Positions 23,792 to 31,831 of a stretch of 35,949 nucleotides of DNA are shown piece after piece (within the stretch, counting starts at the first letter, position 1; every line of letters starts with the position of its first letter). The position numbers and the translations under genes are program-made. The notes under the pieces were generated by a model, which was not told the DNA's origin, did no database searches, and saw nothing but the letters and a program-made list of their open reading frames with translations. Source of the stretch: Cryomorphaceae bacterium (GTDB lineage: Bacteria; Bacteroidota; Bacteroidia; Flavobacteriales; Schleiferiaceae); NCBI GenBank assembly GCA_017858515.1, contig JAFMBM010000031.1:1-35949 (forward strand). Direction: 5' to 3'.

Positions 23792-25122
23792 TTAACTTCT
23801 TGATCCAGTGCCAATTCTACGTATCAGTCCTTCATAACCCATGGAAAGGACTGTTTTTAAAGGTATTTCGGTAGTTTTAAGGAGTAAATAATACCCATAA
23901 AAAACACCCATTGCAAAGGTCAAAACAGACACGAGTGAGACGGCTAATACCCCATAGCCCAAGGCTAAAACAACAATATCTCCCACCAAGTTTATTAACA
24001 ACATAATAATAACTTTTCTGAAGTTTAGCTCTGGTTTACCCATCGCATCCATGGCAATTCCCGCATACCTATCCATTGGCACAAAGGCTGTATAAATAGC
24101 AAAAACTCTTAATACATTTGCTGAATCAGCATAGTTTGCTCCACCGAGCCATAAGACTAAAGTATCTGCGAAATAGAGGACGGCGATCACAACTGGGAGC
24201 ATTCCGATGGTTAAAATGAAGGTTTCTCCATGAAGAGTGCGATTAAAATCATCTGGATTCTTGTGAAAAACCCTAGCCAATTTTGGGAAGGTAGCTTGTA
24301 CCACAGATCGAACAGGTATTTCTAAAATTTGGAGTAGTCTCTCAGGAATATTGTACAATGCAACAGCTACTAGACCTCTGAAGGGCATAAGTAAAAACGT
24401 GTCAGAACTTTTTAAGAGATGTGTGCTAATAGAAGTACCCATGCTGTAACGTCCGAAGTCTACCAATTCTTTTCTCAATTTGGCCGTGCCTCGTTTAATA
24501 TGATTAATCCCCCCCCAACCCATGACAAGACAAATAGTCGATACCAAAGCTGTGGATACTAAATGGATTATAAAAATCGCATGAAGGGGTACGTAACCAT
24601 ACCAATTCATAATTGGGTAAAACCAATAGAGACCTATCGTTAGAACAATTGCGGGTATTTGAAGTGCCAACCGAAGCCCCAACAATGATTCAAACTTCAT
24701 TCTAGCCGTTAACAACCACGTTGCCACTGTTTGAGGCAAACTGAGCATCAAAGAAGGCGCAAAATAGAGCGCTGTTAGTAGATAGGCTTCCCCGGCATTA
24801 ATTTGTTTCAACACGATCAAGCCCAAAATAGAAATGACACTCAATCCAACACTTAACCAGCTAGCTGCCAAGTGGCTCCCATAATGTTCTTCTGTTGATC
24901 TAAACTATCAGTTTCTGACCATTTCTTTACGACTACGTTGCTCAACAATCCAGTCCGTAACATATCGAACAAAGAGTAAAACATAAGGAAGAAGGCCCAT
25001 ACTCCAAATTCAGTAGGCTCCAACAAACGAGCTGTTAATCCAAATCGAACCAGCCCCAAAACAGCAGAGCTTCCGTTGCTGGCGAGAGATAGAAACTTAT
25101 TTGAACGGAAGAATGCTAACAT
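23792..25122 (-). pseudogene. Polysaccharide flippase (Wzx/PST family), frameshifted
   Basis: Multi-helix polysaccharide transporter that would flip undecaprenyl-linked repeat units across the inner membrane. The N-terminal part (25122 to about 24856) ends GATWQLAG and then stops; the remainder (about 24871 to 23792) continues as ASWLSVGLSV. The join lies in GCAGCTAGCTGG (minus strand). Restoring one base, or one GCTA unit of a short tetranucleotide repeat, gives a continuous protein of 443-444 residues, the normal size for the family. It is the first gene of the EPS cluster; the next gene is 72 bp downstream. Its start faces the rpsF promoter across about 170 bp. Confidence 0.85.
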
Positions 25123-25232
25123 TACGACTACTTAGAGCTCGGAAAAATACTTCCAATTTGCCTACAAATTAGTGATGATTATAGAAAGAAAATGAATTTT
25201 AATCCAAGGCTTTTTCATTTTCATAATTGTAT

Positions 25233-25240
25233 TATCTTTG
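25233..25240 (+). promoter_or_regulatory. -7 box of the rpsF-rpsR-rplI promoter
   Basis: TATCTTTG is an exact TAnnTTTG match, with a T-rich stretch at the -33 distance. Transcription would begin near 25245, about 47 bases before the rpsF start. This also rules out the upstream ATG at 25238 as a start. Confidence 0.65.
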
Positions 25241-25291
25241 CCGTCCCTTTGCAAAATGCAATGGAGTATTAATCAAAAAGTTATAACCCAA

Positions 25292-25630
25292 ATGAGTCAT
25301 TACGAGACCGTTTTCATTTTGAATCCCGTCTTATCTGCTGAGCAGGTAAGGGAAACGGTAGACAAGTTCAGGGGTATCATCGAAGCCAATGGTGGCAAGG
25401 TGGTGCACAGCGAGAACTGGGGTCTGCGCAAGCTAGCCTATCCAATTGAGAAGAAAAAAAGCGGCTTTTACGAGCTTCTGCAATTTGAAATGGATGGAGA
25501 GCATATCAACGGATTGGAAGTGAATCTTAAGCGCGATGAGCGCATCATGAGATTTTTAACTGTTGCTCTAGACAAGTATGCATTAGCCTATGCTGAAAGT
25601 CGAAGAAACAAAGCCAAGTCTAACGCATAA
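25292..25630 (+). CDS. rpsF: 30S ribosomal protein S6
   Basis: Ribosomal protein bS6 of 112 residues, starting at [10 protein letters not shown] as usual for the family. The frame is open further upstream, but those codons overlap the -7 promoter box. S6 binds the central domain of 16S rRNA as a heterodimer with S18, encoded by the next gene 11 bp downstream. The short leader contains no obvious S6:S18-binding CCG hairpin. Confidence 0.96.
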   Translation: MSHYETVFILNPVLSAEQVRETVDKFRGIIEANGGKVVHSENWGLRKLAYPIEKKKSGFYELLQFEMDGEHINGLEVNLKRDERIMRFLTVALDKYALAYAESRRNKAKSNA

Positions 25631-25641
25631 CACCACAAAAA

Positions 25642-25935
25642 ATGAGTGATTTACAAGCAGCTTCAGGTCAATCGCAAAGCGAAATCCGCTATTTGCAGCC
25701 TATTGCTATTGAAACAAATACAAAGAATCGTTTTTGTTTTTTCAAGAAAACTGGAATTAAGTATATCGATCACAAGGATCCCGATTTCTTGTTGAAATTT
25801 GTAAACGAGCAAGGTAGAATTCTTCCTCGCCGCCTTACTGGTACCAGTCTTAAGTATCAACGCAAACTGTCGCAAGCCATTAAAAGATCTCGTCATCTTG
25901 CTTTAATGCCTTACGTAACCGATAATTTGAAGTAA
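25642..25935 (+). CDS. rpsR: 30S ribosomal protein S18
   Basis: Ribosomal protein bS18, 97 residues, with the conserved core [13 protein letters not shown]...[12 protein letters not shown] and [21 protein letters not shown]. It has an N-terminal extension of about 25 residues. A single Cys is present in RFCFF, so it is not the four-cysteine zinc-ribbon form. It lies between rpsF and rplI, 3 bp before the latter. Confidence 0.97.
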   Translation: MSDLQAASGQSQSEIRYLQPIAIETNTKNRFCFFKKTGIKYIDHKDPDFLLKFVNEQGRILPRRLTGTSLKYQRKLSQAIKRSRHLALMPYVTDNLK

Positions 25936-25938
25936 GCC

Positions 25939-26397
25939 ATGGAAGTAATTCTAAAACAAGATGTAGATAACCTCGGCTTTAAAGACGATGTGATCATTGT
26001 AAAAAACGGATTTGGTCGCAATTACCTAATCCCACAAGGAATGGCTTCTTTAGCAACCGATTCTGCAAAGAAAGTACTTGCTGAAAATCTTCGTCAACGC
26101 GCCCACAAAGAGGCCAAGCTTATCGAGGATGCCAAAATCCAATCTGAAAAACTAAGAGAAGTTAGTTTGAAGATGACGGCCAAAGTTGGACGTGGAAACA
26201 AATTGTTTGGTTCGCTTTCCAATTCTGATTTAGCTCTTGAGTTAAACAGAGCGGGCATTCAGATCGACAAAAAATTTATTCAAATTCCAGGCACTACCAT
26301 TAAGAGTGTTGGAAAATATACCGCTAAGGTTCGTCTTCACAGAGAAGTGAATACCGAAATTGAATTCGAAGTTGTTGCTGAAACAAAGTCGAAATAA
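25939..26397 (+). CDS. rplI: 50S ribosomal protein L9
   Basis: Ribosomal protein bL9, 152 residues: the N-terminal rRNA-binding domain with GFGRNYLIPQGMA (23-36), the long connecting helix, and the C-terminal domain with KVGRGNKLFGSLSNSDLA. It is the last gene of the rpsF operon and is followed by a strong terminator. Confidence 0.97.
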   Translation: MEVILKQDVDNLGFKDDVIIVKNGFGRNYLIPQGMASLATDSAKKVLAENLRQRAHKEAKLIEDAKIQSEKLREVSLKMTAKVGRGNKLFGSLSNSDLALELNRAGIQIDKKFIQIPGTTIKSVGKYTAKVRLHREVNTEIEFEVVAETKSK

Positions 26398-26418
26398 GTT
26401 TAGCCTAGCTTAAATTTT

Positions 26419-26448
26419 AGCCCATCAATTTTTGATGGGCTTTTTTTT
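26419..26448 (+). terminator. Intrinsic terminator of the rpsF-rpsR-rplI operon
   Basis: AGCCCATCAA (26419-26428) pairs perfectly with TTGATGGGCT (26432-26441) around a 3-nt loop, followed by a run of T to 26448. Confidence 0.93.
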
Positions 26449-26465
26449 ATCATTATTCTATCAAA

Positions 26466-27788
26466 ATGAGAACAAGAGGGACTGGAAAGAAGAAAATAAA
26501 CGTGATAACCCTGGGTTGCTCCAAGAACATCTATGATTCAGAAGTTCTAATGGGACAACTGGAGGCCAATGGAAAAGAGGTTGTTCATGAAGCAGAAGAT
26601 GGAAACATCATCGTTATTAATACGTGCGGATTTATCGATAATGCAAAGCAAGAATCTATTGATACCATTCTTCATTTCTCTGATTTAAAAAGTAGGGGCA
26701 AAGTCGAAAAAGTATATGTAACTGGTTGTCTTTCTGAGAGATACAAACCCGAACTGCAAAAAGAAATTCCAGATATAGACGATTGGTTTGGAACTAGAGA
26801 CCTCCCCCGTTTACTGAAAACCCTTGGGGCAGACTACAAACATGAATTGGTAGGACAGAGGCTTTTAACAACTCCCTCGCACTTTGCTTACCTGAAAATC
26901 TCCGAAGGCTGCGATAGACCTTGTTCTTTCTGCGCCATCCCTTTGATGCGTGGAAAGCATATTTCTACTCCAATTGACAAACTAGTTATCCAGGCAGAAA
27001 AACTCGCCGCAAAGGGTGTTAAAGAACTTATTCTCATTGCCCAAGATCTAACTTATTATGGATTAGACATCTACAAGAAAAGAAATCTCGCAGAATTGTT
27101 GAGAGAGTTAGTAAAGGTGGATGGTATTGAATGGATTCGTCTTCATTATCTTTTCCCTACTGGATTTCCAGAGGATATCCTAGAAGTGATTCGAGAGGAA
27201 GAGAAAATCTGCAATTACATAGACATCCCACTTCAACACATTTCTGATTCTGTGTTAAAATCAATGCGTCGCGGTACAACCCAAGAAAAGACAGAGAAAT
27301 TAATTGAAAGGATTCGAAAAGCTGTTCCTGGAATTACCATTCGAACAACCCTGATTGTTGGTTACCCAGGAGAGACAAATGAAGATTTTGAAATACTGTC
27401 AAATTGGGTTGAGAAATCGCGTTTCGAAAGGCTCGGATGCTTTACTTACAGCCACGAAGAAAACACCCATGCCTATCTGCTAGAAGACGATGTTGATGAG
27501 CAGACCAAGCAAGAAAGAGCGAATGATATTATGGATATCCAGCGCTCTATCTCCTATGAACTCAATCAAGAGCGCATAGGAAAAGAGTTTAAGGTCATAA
27601 TTGATAAAGTAGAAGGCGACTACTATATCGGAAGAACTGAATTCGATAGTCCAGATGTAGATAATGAGGTACTCATTCCAGTTTCAGAAGGATATCTACG
27701 CGTGGGTGATTTCTGCAAGGTTTTGGTTGAATCTGCCTCGGATTACGACTTGCACGCCAAAGTAATTGAAGCAGATTTACATCTTTAG
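26466..27788 (+). CDS. rimO: Ribosomal protein S12 methylthiotransferase RimO
   Basis: Radical-SAM methylthiotransferase that adds a methylthio group to Asp88 of ribosomal protein S12. The 440-residue protein has the N-terminal MTTase domain with Cys18, Cys54 and Cys88 (auxiliary Fe-S cluster), the radical-SAM motif C149-x3-C153-x2-C156 in GCDRPCSFC, and a C-terminal TRAM domain (about 372-438). Conserved features such as LGCSKN, NTCGFIDNAKQESID and PLMRGKH are characteristic of RimO rather than MiaB. Its last 12 bases overlap the 3' end of ftcD on the other strand, and no terminator lies between them. Confidence 0.97.
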   Translation: MRTRGTGKKKINVITLGCSKNIYDSEVLMGQLEANGKEVVHEAEDGNIIVINTCGFIDNAKQESIDTILHFSDLKSRGKVEKVYVTGCLSERYKPELQKEIPDIDDWFGTRDLPRLLKTLGADYKHELVGQRLLTTPSHFAYLKISEGCDRPCSFCAIPLMRGKHISTPIDKLVIQAEKLAAKGVKELILIAQDLTYYGLDIYKKRNLAELLRELVKVDGIEWIRLHYLFPTGFPEDILEVIREEEKICNYIDIPLQHISDSVLKSMRRGTTQEKTEKLIERIRKAVPGITIRTTLIVGYPGETNEDFEILSNWVEKSRFERLGCFTYSHEENTHAYLLEDDVDEQTKQERANDIMDIQRSISYELNQERIGKEFKVIIDKVEGDYYIGRTEFDSPDVDNEVLIPVSEGYLRVGDFCKVLVESASDYDLHAKVIEADLHL

Positions 27789-29462
27789 TTCTGCCATTTC
27801 CAAAATAGTTTTCTCCAATTCTACAGCCTTGCCTAGCAAGGCTGTAGAATTCTTTAGCATCTTTTCTACATAATCTGAATCAGAGAAATCTTTGCAATTG
27901 ATGCGAACATTCAGGTAAGCCCCGTGAACTGCTGTGCGTGCACACAATGCTCCAACGGCCGCATCTGTAACTGAGTTTGGATTACCTATATCCGTCATTG
28001 CCTTCATCACATCCATACTTTCATAGGCTAGCTGCATTACTTTAAATGGCACTTCAATCGCATTGATCGTTGCTTCATGAATCGCTTTCTTTCGTATTAA
28101 AATTTCATCTTCAGAGCTTTTAGGAAGGGCGAATGCATCCATAATTTTATTAAAAGCGGCCGTATCTTCATCTACAGCATTGAGTAGTTGCTTCTGAAAA
28201 ACCATCCCCTTTTCTGCCCAATCTGAGAAAAACGCCCACTTATCGTCCCAACCTCGTTTATGAGCTGATAAATTGGCCACCATTGTACCTAATGAAACCC
28301 CTAGAGCTCCAACATAGGCAGAAATAGATCCTCCACCAGGTGCAGGACTTTCAGAAGCTGTTTCATTTGCAAAGGCAGACAAATTCATAGCCAAAAGAGG
28401 TTTTGAAAAAGCCGACTCTAATTTGTACTCTATTATTCTCTCTTCGGGAATAAATGGCTTTAATTCATCTAATCCCAAGCTTTTAATTGCTATGTGAATA
28501 ATATCCTTGTCTGGAATTCCTGTAGACCTCTGCTGCTTTTTCAGAAAATACTTGCCAGCCTCCAGCATTGCGTTTAGAGGAACAAGCCCAATAAGTTCTG
28601 AACCAGTTACTCTTAATCCCTTTTCTGTTGCCGATTGGCAGGTTTCTTCAAATGCCTTGTGCATGGAAGTAATATCTATGTCTGTAAGATTGTAAGAAAT
28701 CTGAGCGATTCCATATTCCTCTATAAACCAACCGATTCCCTTAACAGCCTTACAACGACCAGGAATGAAAACAGGCTTGCCTTCTGAATCGGTTACAACC
28801 TTTCCCGTTAAAGGATCTCCCTCGCGCTTAACCCTTCCTGTTTCTCTTATATCAAAAGCAATAGAATTAGCTCTGCGAGTAGAAGTGGTATTCAGATTAA
28901 CGTTGTAAGCAACTAAAAAATTCCGAGCACTAATTGCAGTAGCACCTGTTCTCACAAACACAGAAGGATCCGTCGATCCAAAGTCTGGTTGCCATTCTGG
29001 GTCTACAAATTTCTTGGTGAGGCCCTCATATTCACCAGATCTACAATTTGCCAAATTTTTGCGTTTGGGTTCCTTTGCTGCAGACTCATAAAAGTAACCG
29101 GGAATTTGAAGCTCTCGCCCTACCCTCTCTCCAAGTTTATGCGCATATTCAACCACTTCTTCCATACTTATTCCTGAAACAGGAACGAGAGGACACACAT
29201 CCGTTGCACCCATTCTTGGATGCTCACCTTTGTGTTTAGACATATCTATTCTCTCAGAAGCTCGCTTAATTAGACGAAAGGCAGCTTCAATTACACTATC
29301 AGGATCTCCAGCGAAAGTGATAACCGTTCGATTGGTTGCTTTTCCAGGATCTACATCCAACAAAGCCACCCCTTCTACCGTAGTTACTACTGACGCAATT
29401 TCATCAATTAGGGCCTTATTTCTTCCTTCACTGATATTTGGAACACATTCTATAATCTTCAT
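27777..29462 (-). CDS. ftcD: Bifunctional glutamate formimidoyltransferase / formimido-THF cyclodeaminase
   Basis: Histidine-degradation enzyme: transfers the formimino group of N-formimino-L-glutamate to tetrahydrofolate, then deaminates the product to 5,10-methenyl-THF. The 561 residues comprise a formiminotransferase part (about 1-325, with VPNISEGRN at 8-15 and the likely catalytic His81 in HKGEHPRMGATD) and a cyclodeaminase part (about 355-555, with ESPAPGGGSISAYVGALG). It thus has the full two-domain fusion known from vertebrate FTCD, whereas many bacteria have separate proteins. It follows hutI by 14 bp. The hutH and hutU genes of the pathway are not in the window. Confidence 0.95.
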   Translation of the reverse strand: MKIIECVPNISEGRNKALIDEIASVVTTVEGVALLDVDPGKATNRTVITFAGDPDSVIEAAFRLIKRASERIDMSKHKGEHPRMGATDVCPLVPVSGISMEEVVEYAHKLGERVGRELQIPGYFYESAAKEPKRKNLANCRSGEYEGLTKKFVDPEWQPDFGSTDPSVFVRTGATAISARNFLVAYNVNLNTTSTRRANSIAFDIRETGRVKREGDPLTGKVVTDSEGKPVFIPGRCKAVKGIGWFIEEYGIAQISYNLTDIDITSMHKAFEETCQSATEKGLRVTGSELIGLVPLNAMLEAGKYFLKKQQRSTGIPDKDIIHIAIKSLGLDELKPFIPEERIIEYKLESAFSKPLLAMNLSAFANETASESPAPGGGSISAYVGALGVSLGTMVANLSAHKRGWDDKWAFFSDWAEKGMVFQKQLLNAVDEDTAAFNKIMDAFALPKSSEDEILIRKKAIHEATINAIEVPFKVMQLAYESMDVMKAMTDIGNPNSVTDAAVGALCARTAVHGAYLNVRINCKDFSDSDYVEKMLKNSTALLGKAVELEKTILEMAELKM

Positions 29463-29476
29463 CTCAATACAAAATT

Positions 29477-30715
29477 TTAATTACCATCAATCACAACCTG
29501 ACGAATCCAATCGCTGCCAAAACTATAGGGAAAATAATGAATGGAAGGGGCAGGATACGTAATAATAAAGCTGGCTCTTTTACCTGGGGTAATACTACCG
29601 AGTTCCTTCTCCATTCCCATAGCATAGGCCGCATTCAACGTAGATGCAGCTAAAGCTTCCATCGGCCTCATTTTTAACTTAATGCATGCTAGACTCCATA
29701 TAAAAGGCATTCTGCCGGAGGGCGAGCTTCCAGGATTGTAATCCGATGCCAATGCAAGTCCTAAACCGGCATCAATCATTTTACGTGCAGGAGGATAGTT
29801 GATTCCCAAGAAAAAGGCAGTAGACGGAAGCAAAGTTGGCATCGTTTCACTTCCTTTAAGAAGCTCAATTTCCTCATCTCCGGTACATTCCAAGTGATCT
29901 ACAGATAATGCATTCAGCTTAACACCTGCTTGAATGCCACCAGTAAAATCCAATTCATTGGCATGAATTTTCGCCCTTAGTCCGTATTTTTTTCCCGCCA
30001 AAAGAATGCGTTCTGTTTCATCCTGTGTGAAAAATCCTCTATCGCAAAAGACATCTATATAATCTGCAAGATTCTCATCCGCAATAACAGGAAGCATTTC
30101 TTCAATAATCTGACGGATGTATTCTTCTCTATTGGTTTTAAATTGAGTTGGAATGGCATGTGCGCCTAAGAAACTGGCTTTAATTGGAATGGGTGAAATC
30201 TCCTTTAATGCTTGAATAACCCTCAACATTTTTAATTCAGCCGCTACACTCAATCCATATCCGCTCTTAATTTCAACTGCCACCGTACCTAAAGAAGCAA
30301 CCTCATTGAGCCTTTCCGTCGCACTTACAAATAGATCCTCCTCAGAAGTATTCTGCAGAACTTGAGCGGAATTTAAAATTCCCCCACCCTTTTCTGCAAT
30401 TTCTTCGTAGGTCAATCCATTTATTCTATCCACAAATTCACCTTCTCTTGTTTTTGCAAAAACCATATGAGTATGCGGATCACAAAAGCCGGGAAGAATG
30501 AAACCACCTGCTACATCAACAACCTCTACATCCTCTTGTATAAGTTTGATTTCCAGATTTTTCATCTCTCCAAAATCAACTATCCTTTCATTTTCCGTCA
30601 TCAACCATGCAGATTCTAACAATGGAAAATCATTCATTTCAGACCCTACTAATCGGTTAGGGGCTTCTCGAAGAGCTCCAGCTAAACCCGCAATTTTTAT
30701 ATATAATGTACGCAT
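29477..30715 (-). CDS. hutI: Imidazolonepropionase
   Basis: Amidohydrolase that opens 4-imidazolone-5-propanoate to N-formimino-L-glutamate, the substrate of the next gene's product FtcD. The 412-residue protein carries the metal-binding PGFCDPHTHMVFAKTR (His81 and His83), IKSGYGLS, the later metal ligands in KIHANELDF and DHLECTGDEE, and SDYNPGSSPSGRMP near the C-terminus. These are standard HutI features. A -7-like box (TACTTTCG) ends 4 bp before the ATG. It is divergent from aroC, whose start lies about 50 bp away, so both promoters overlap in a short space. Confidence 0.96.
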   Translation of the reverse strand: MRTLYIKIAGLAGALREAPNRLVGSEMNDFPLLESAWLMTENERIVDFGEMKNLEIKLIQEDVEVVDVAGGFILPGFCDPHTHMVFAKTREGEFVDRINGLTYEEIAEKGGGILNSAQVLQNTSEEDLFVSATERLNEVASLGTVAVEIKSGYGLSVAAELKMLRVIQALKEISPIPIKASFLGAHAIPTQFKTNREEYIRQIIEEMLPVIADENLADYIDVFCDRGFFTQDETERILLAGKKYGLRAKIHANELDFTGGIQAGVKLNALSVDHLECTGDEEIELLKGSETMPTLLPSTAFFLGINYPPARKMIDAGLGLALASDYNPGSSPSGRMPFIWSLACIKLKMRPMEALAASTLNAAYAMGMEKELGSITPGKRASFIITYPAPSIHYFPYSFGSDWIRQVVIDGN

Positions 30716-30719
30716 GCTT

Positions 30720-30727
30720 CGAAAGTA
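30720..30727 (-). promoter_or_regulatory. Candidate -7 box of hutI-ftcD
   Basis: TACTTTCG on the minus strand, identical to the box of the MFS-ribF operon and one mismatch from TAnnTTTG. It ends 4 bp before the hutI ATG, suggesting a leaderless transcript. No TTG is found at the usual distance. Confidence 0.35.
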
Positions 30728-30753
30728 GTAAATGAGAGGGCAATGGCTGTAAC

Positions 30754-30761
30754 TATATTTG
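30754..30761 (+). promoter_or_regulatory. Candidate -7 box of aroC
   Basis: TATATTTG matches TAnnTTTG exactly and lies 5 bp before the ATG at 30767, so the transcript would be essentially leaderless. No TTG is seen at the -33 distance. It supports 30767 rather than the in-frame ATG at 30743, which precedes the box. Confidence 0.45.
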
Positions 30762-30766
30762 CCTTA

Positions 30767-31831
30767 ATGGCATCAAATTATTTAGGGAAGCTTTTGAGAT
30801 TTACCACTTTTGGCGAATCGCATGGCTCAAGAATAGGCGGAATAGTAGATGGATTTCCAGCGGGAATACCCATTGATATGGAATTGATTCAATTCCAACT
30901 GTCTCGAAGGAAACCCGGTCAGTCTGCTTTAACTAGTCCCAGATCAGAAAGTGATGAAGTTGAAATTCTAAGTGGAGTCTTTGATGGGATTTCAACCGGC
31001 GCTCCCATTGGGTTTCAGATTGTCAATAAAGACAAAAAATCAGGAGATTACGATCATTTAAAAGAGGTCTATCGTCCCTCTCATGCCGACTTTACCTATG
31101 CGAAGAAATATGGAATCAGAGATCATAGAGGAGGCGGAAGAAGTTCTGCCCGAGAAACCGCCAATTGGGTAGTTTGCGGCTCACTCGCAAGGCATCTTTT
31201 GCACGATATAAAGATCCATTCTTACGTAGAACAAATTGGCCCGATCATCTGTCCTCACCCATGGGAAGAACTCGACTTACGCTCTGTAGATCAATATGCT
31301 ACACGTTGTCCTGACCTAGAGACCTCGAATAGAATGACCGACTGGATTGAAAAAATGAAAGAAGAGCGAGATTCTACAGGTGGCGTTATTCGTTGTGTAG
31401 TAACAGGATTAGAAGTAGGATTAGGTGAACCTATTTTCGGTAAAGTTCAGGCTCGTTTAGGAGAAGCACTCTTTAGCCTAAATGCAGTAAAAGGAGTGGA
31501 ATTTGGAACAGGCTTTCAAGCTGCAGCGATGCGAGGAAGCGAGCACAACGATGTCTGGAAAAAAGATAAATCCATGAAATCGAACCATGCTGGTGGAATT
31601 TTGGGTGGAATAACAACGGGAGAGCCCCTTCATTTTAGACTGGCTTTTAAGCCAACTGCAACCATCGGCAAGGCACAGACAGCCCTCAACCAAAAAAACG
31701 AAACCATTACTCTTGAAGCCCAAGGAAGGCATGATCCATGTGTTGTTCCCAGAGCTGTTCCCATAGTCGATGCACTTACCGCCTTTGTATTAGCCGATTT
31801 AATGCTAGAAAATAAAACCAGAAGACCATGA
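30767..31831 (+). CDS. aroC: Chorismate synthase
   Basis: Seventh enzyme of the shikimate pathway: converts 5-enolpyruvylshikimate 3-phosphate to chorismate using reduced FMN. The 354-residue protein shows the FTTFGESHG signature near its N-terminus, the second signature in HRGGGRSSARET, and the C-terminal GRHDPCVVPRAVPI. I chose ATG 30767 (MASNYLGKLLRFTTFGESHG) because the family starts just before this motif; ATG 30743 adds eight residues and lies upstream of a likely -7 box. Its stop overlaps the start of the symporter gene (ATGA). Confidence 0.96.
   Translation: MASNYLGKLLRFTTFGESHGSRIGGIVDGFPAGIPIDMELIQFQLSRRKPGQSALTSPRSESDEVEILSGVFDGISTGAPIGFQIVNKDKKSGDYDHLKEVYRPSHADFTYAKKYGIRDHRGGGRSSARETANWVVCGSLARHLLHDIKIHSYVEQIGPIICPHPWEELDLRSVDQYATRCPDLETSNRMTDWIEKMKEERDSTGGVIRCVVTGLEVGLGEPIFGKVQARLGEALFSLNAVKGVEFGTGFQAAAMRGSEHNDVWKKDKSMKSNHAGGILGGITTGEPLHFRLAFKPTATIGKAQTALNQKNETITLEAQGRHDPCVVPRAVPIVDALTAFVLADLMLENKTRRP

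Noticed and set aside
19660..25122. Treating the split frames of TolC-like, sugar transferase and flippase as independent small genes
   Set aside because: Each pair joins seamlessly within conserved family sequence after a one-base correction, and the downstream pieces start only at accidental or non-ATG codons.
25123..25232. Sigma54 promoter (GG-N10-GC) before the flippase gene
   Set aside because: No convincing -24/-12 element is visible in this interval or in the 72-bp gap after the flippase gene.
25238..25291. Longer rpsF start at ATG 25238
   Set aside because: It overlaps an exact -7 promoter box, and the extra 18 residues are not part of the S6 family.
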